DNA of 15,465 bases from Anditalea sp035461405 (lineage in GTDB: Bacteria > Bacteroidota > Bacteroidia > Cytophagales > Cyclobacteriaceae), in the NCBI GenBank assembly GCA_035461405.1, contig DATHVH010000263.1, positions 1 through 15,465 on the forward strand. Direction: 5' to 3'. Positions 15,111 through 15,465 of the stretch are shown here, in pieces (within the stretch, counting starts at the first letter, position 1; each line of letters opens with the position of its first letter). A model generated the notes under the pieces. It was not told where the DNA came from. It searched no databases and saw only the letters and a list, made by a program, of their open reading frames with translations. Both the position numbers and the translations under genes were made by a program.

Positions 15111-15465
15111 GGCATTGAGGATGTAGGGTGAGTATCATAAGGTACAGCAATATCAGCTTTTCCAGCAAAATTTACTTTCTCTTTGGAAAGCAGCCAATGG
15201 ACTGCATTTACAATTAACTTTTGAAAATCTTCTTCTTCGAAATCTTCAGGATGTCCCAGTGTAGTCATGAAAAAATTAGTCCCGAAAGAATTTTTTCCAA
15301 CCCATGCCACCGGGTGATCAATGGCATCTATATTATCTGGATTTACGGCTTTTCCCATCAATAAGGGAGTAGAACCTTCTGAAGGGTAATCTGGATAAAG
15401 TGTATACAACCATGATTTAGCAGAAAAATCGATAGATATTCCTTCCAAAACCGGATGATTTCTGT
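15107..15465 (-). CDS. ThuA-like domain protein, C-terminal part (5' end outside window)
   Basis: The frame is open to the right edge, reading RNHPVLEGISIDFSAKSW from base 15463, so the TTG at 15448 is not the start. The visible 118 or so residues match the end of a ThuA-like (trehalose-utilisation type, glutamine-amidotransferase-like fold) domain: HPVLEGI, then HPVAWVGKNSFGTNFFMTTL, GHPEDFEEEDF and a closing helix with VNAVHWLLSKE. After that comes a short tail (VPYDTHPTSSMP). ThuA-like proteins are frequent next to glycoside hydrolases in Bacteroidota; the reaction is poorly defined, with links to disaccharide or keto-sugar breakdown. The stop overlaps the start of the hydrolase gene by four bases (ATGA). 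Whether a signal peptide or an extra domain exists cannot be seen. Confidence 0.82.
   Translation of the reverse strand, partial: RNHPVLEGISIDFSAKSWLYTLYPDYPSEGSTPLLMGKAVNPDNIDAIDHPVAWVGKNSFGTNFFMTTLGHPEDFEEEDFQKLIVNAVHWLLSKEKVNFAGKADIAVPYDTHPTSSMP

Overview
The window reads as chromosomal DNA of a member of the Bacteroidota, probably a Cytophagales/Cyclobacteriaceae-type bacterium. The evidence is a SusC/SusD pair, several outer-membrane-type lipoproteins, weak or absent Shine-Dalgarno sequences and very AT-rich intergenic DNA. The genus is not resolved. Genes lie mostly on the minus strand; only the first two are on the plus strand.

Layout. (1) 1-427 (+): the C-terminal part of nagA, N-acetylglucosamine-6-phosphate deacetylase, cut by the left edge. 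(2) 620-1978 (+): a GntP-family permease, preceded by a leader with a nested inverted repeat. (3) 1989-11258 (-): a run of six genes read right to left. They are a SusC-type TonB-dependent transporter, a SusD-type binding lipoprotein, a PKD plus eight-repeat PQQ-like beta-propeller lipoprotein, two tandem paralogous endonuclease/exonuclease/phosphatase (EEP) lipoproteins, and a cytoplasmic ROK-family sugar kinase. The kinase converges on the permease with a 10-bp gap. (4) 11259-12005: gene-free AT-rich DNA. (5) 12006-13460 (-): an isolated protein with two fibronectin type III domains and a five-bladed tachylectin-2-like propeller, without a signal peptide. (6) 13461-13943: more gene-free AT-rich DNA with two strong hairpins, one of them a good minus-strand terminator. 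(7) 13944-15465 (-): the end of an operon encoding a ThuA-like protein (cut by the right edge) and a secreted clan GH-A glycoside hydrolase, joined by an ATGA stop/start overlap.

Working model. The SusC/SusD pair would bind and import a polymer or oligomer. The propeller lipoprotein would assist at the surface, and the two EEP lipoproteins could cleave phosphodiester or phosphomonoester bonds. The ROK kinase would phosphorylate a released sugar. NagA and the permease next to it suggest amino-sugar metabolism, so a phosphate-containing amino-sugar polymer is one speculative substrate. No classical polysaccharide-degrading enzyme lies in the SusC/SusD cluster itself, which makes the EEP pair the distinctive part. 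The tachylectin-like protein is the most unusual single gene: its blade count matches animal tachylectin-2, and its blades show an internal two-blade duplication.
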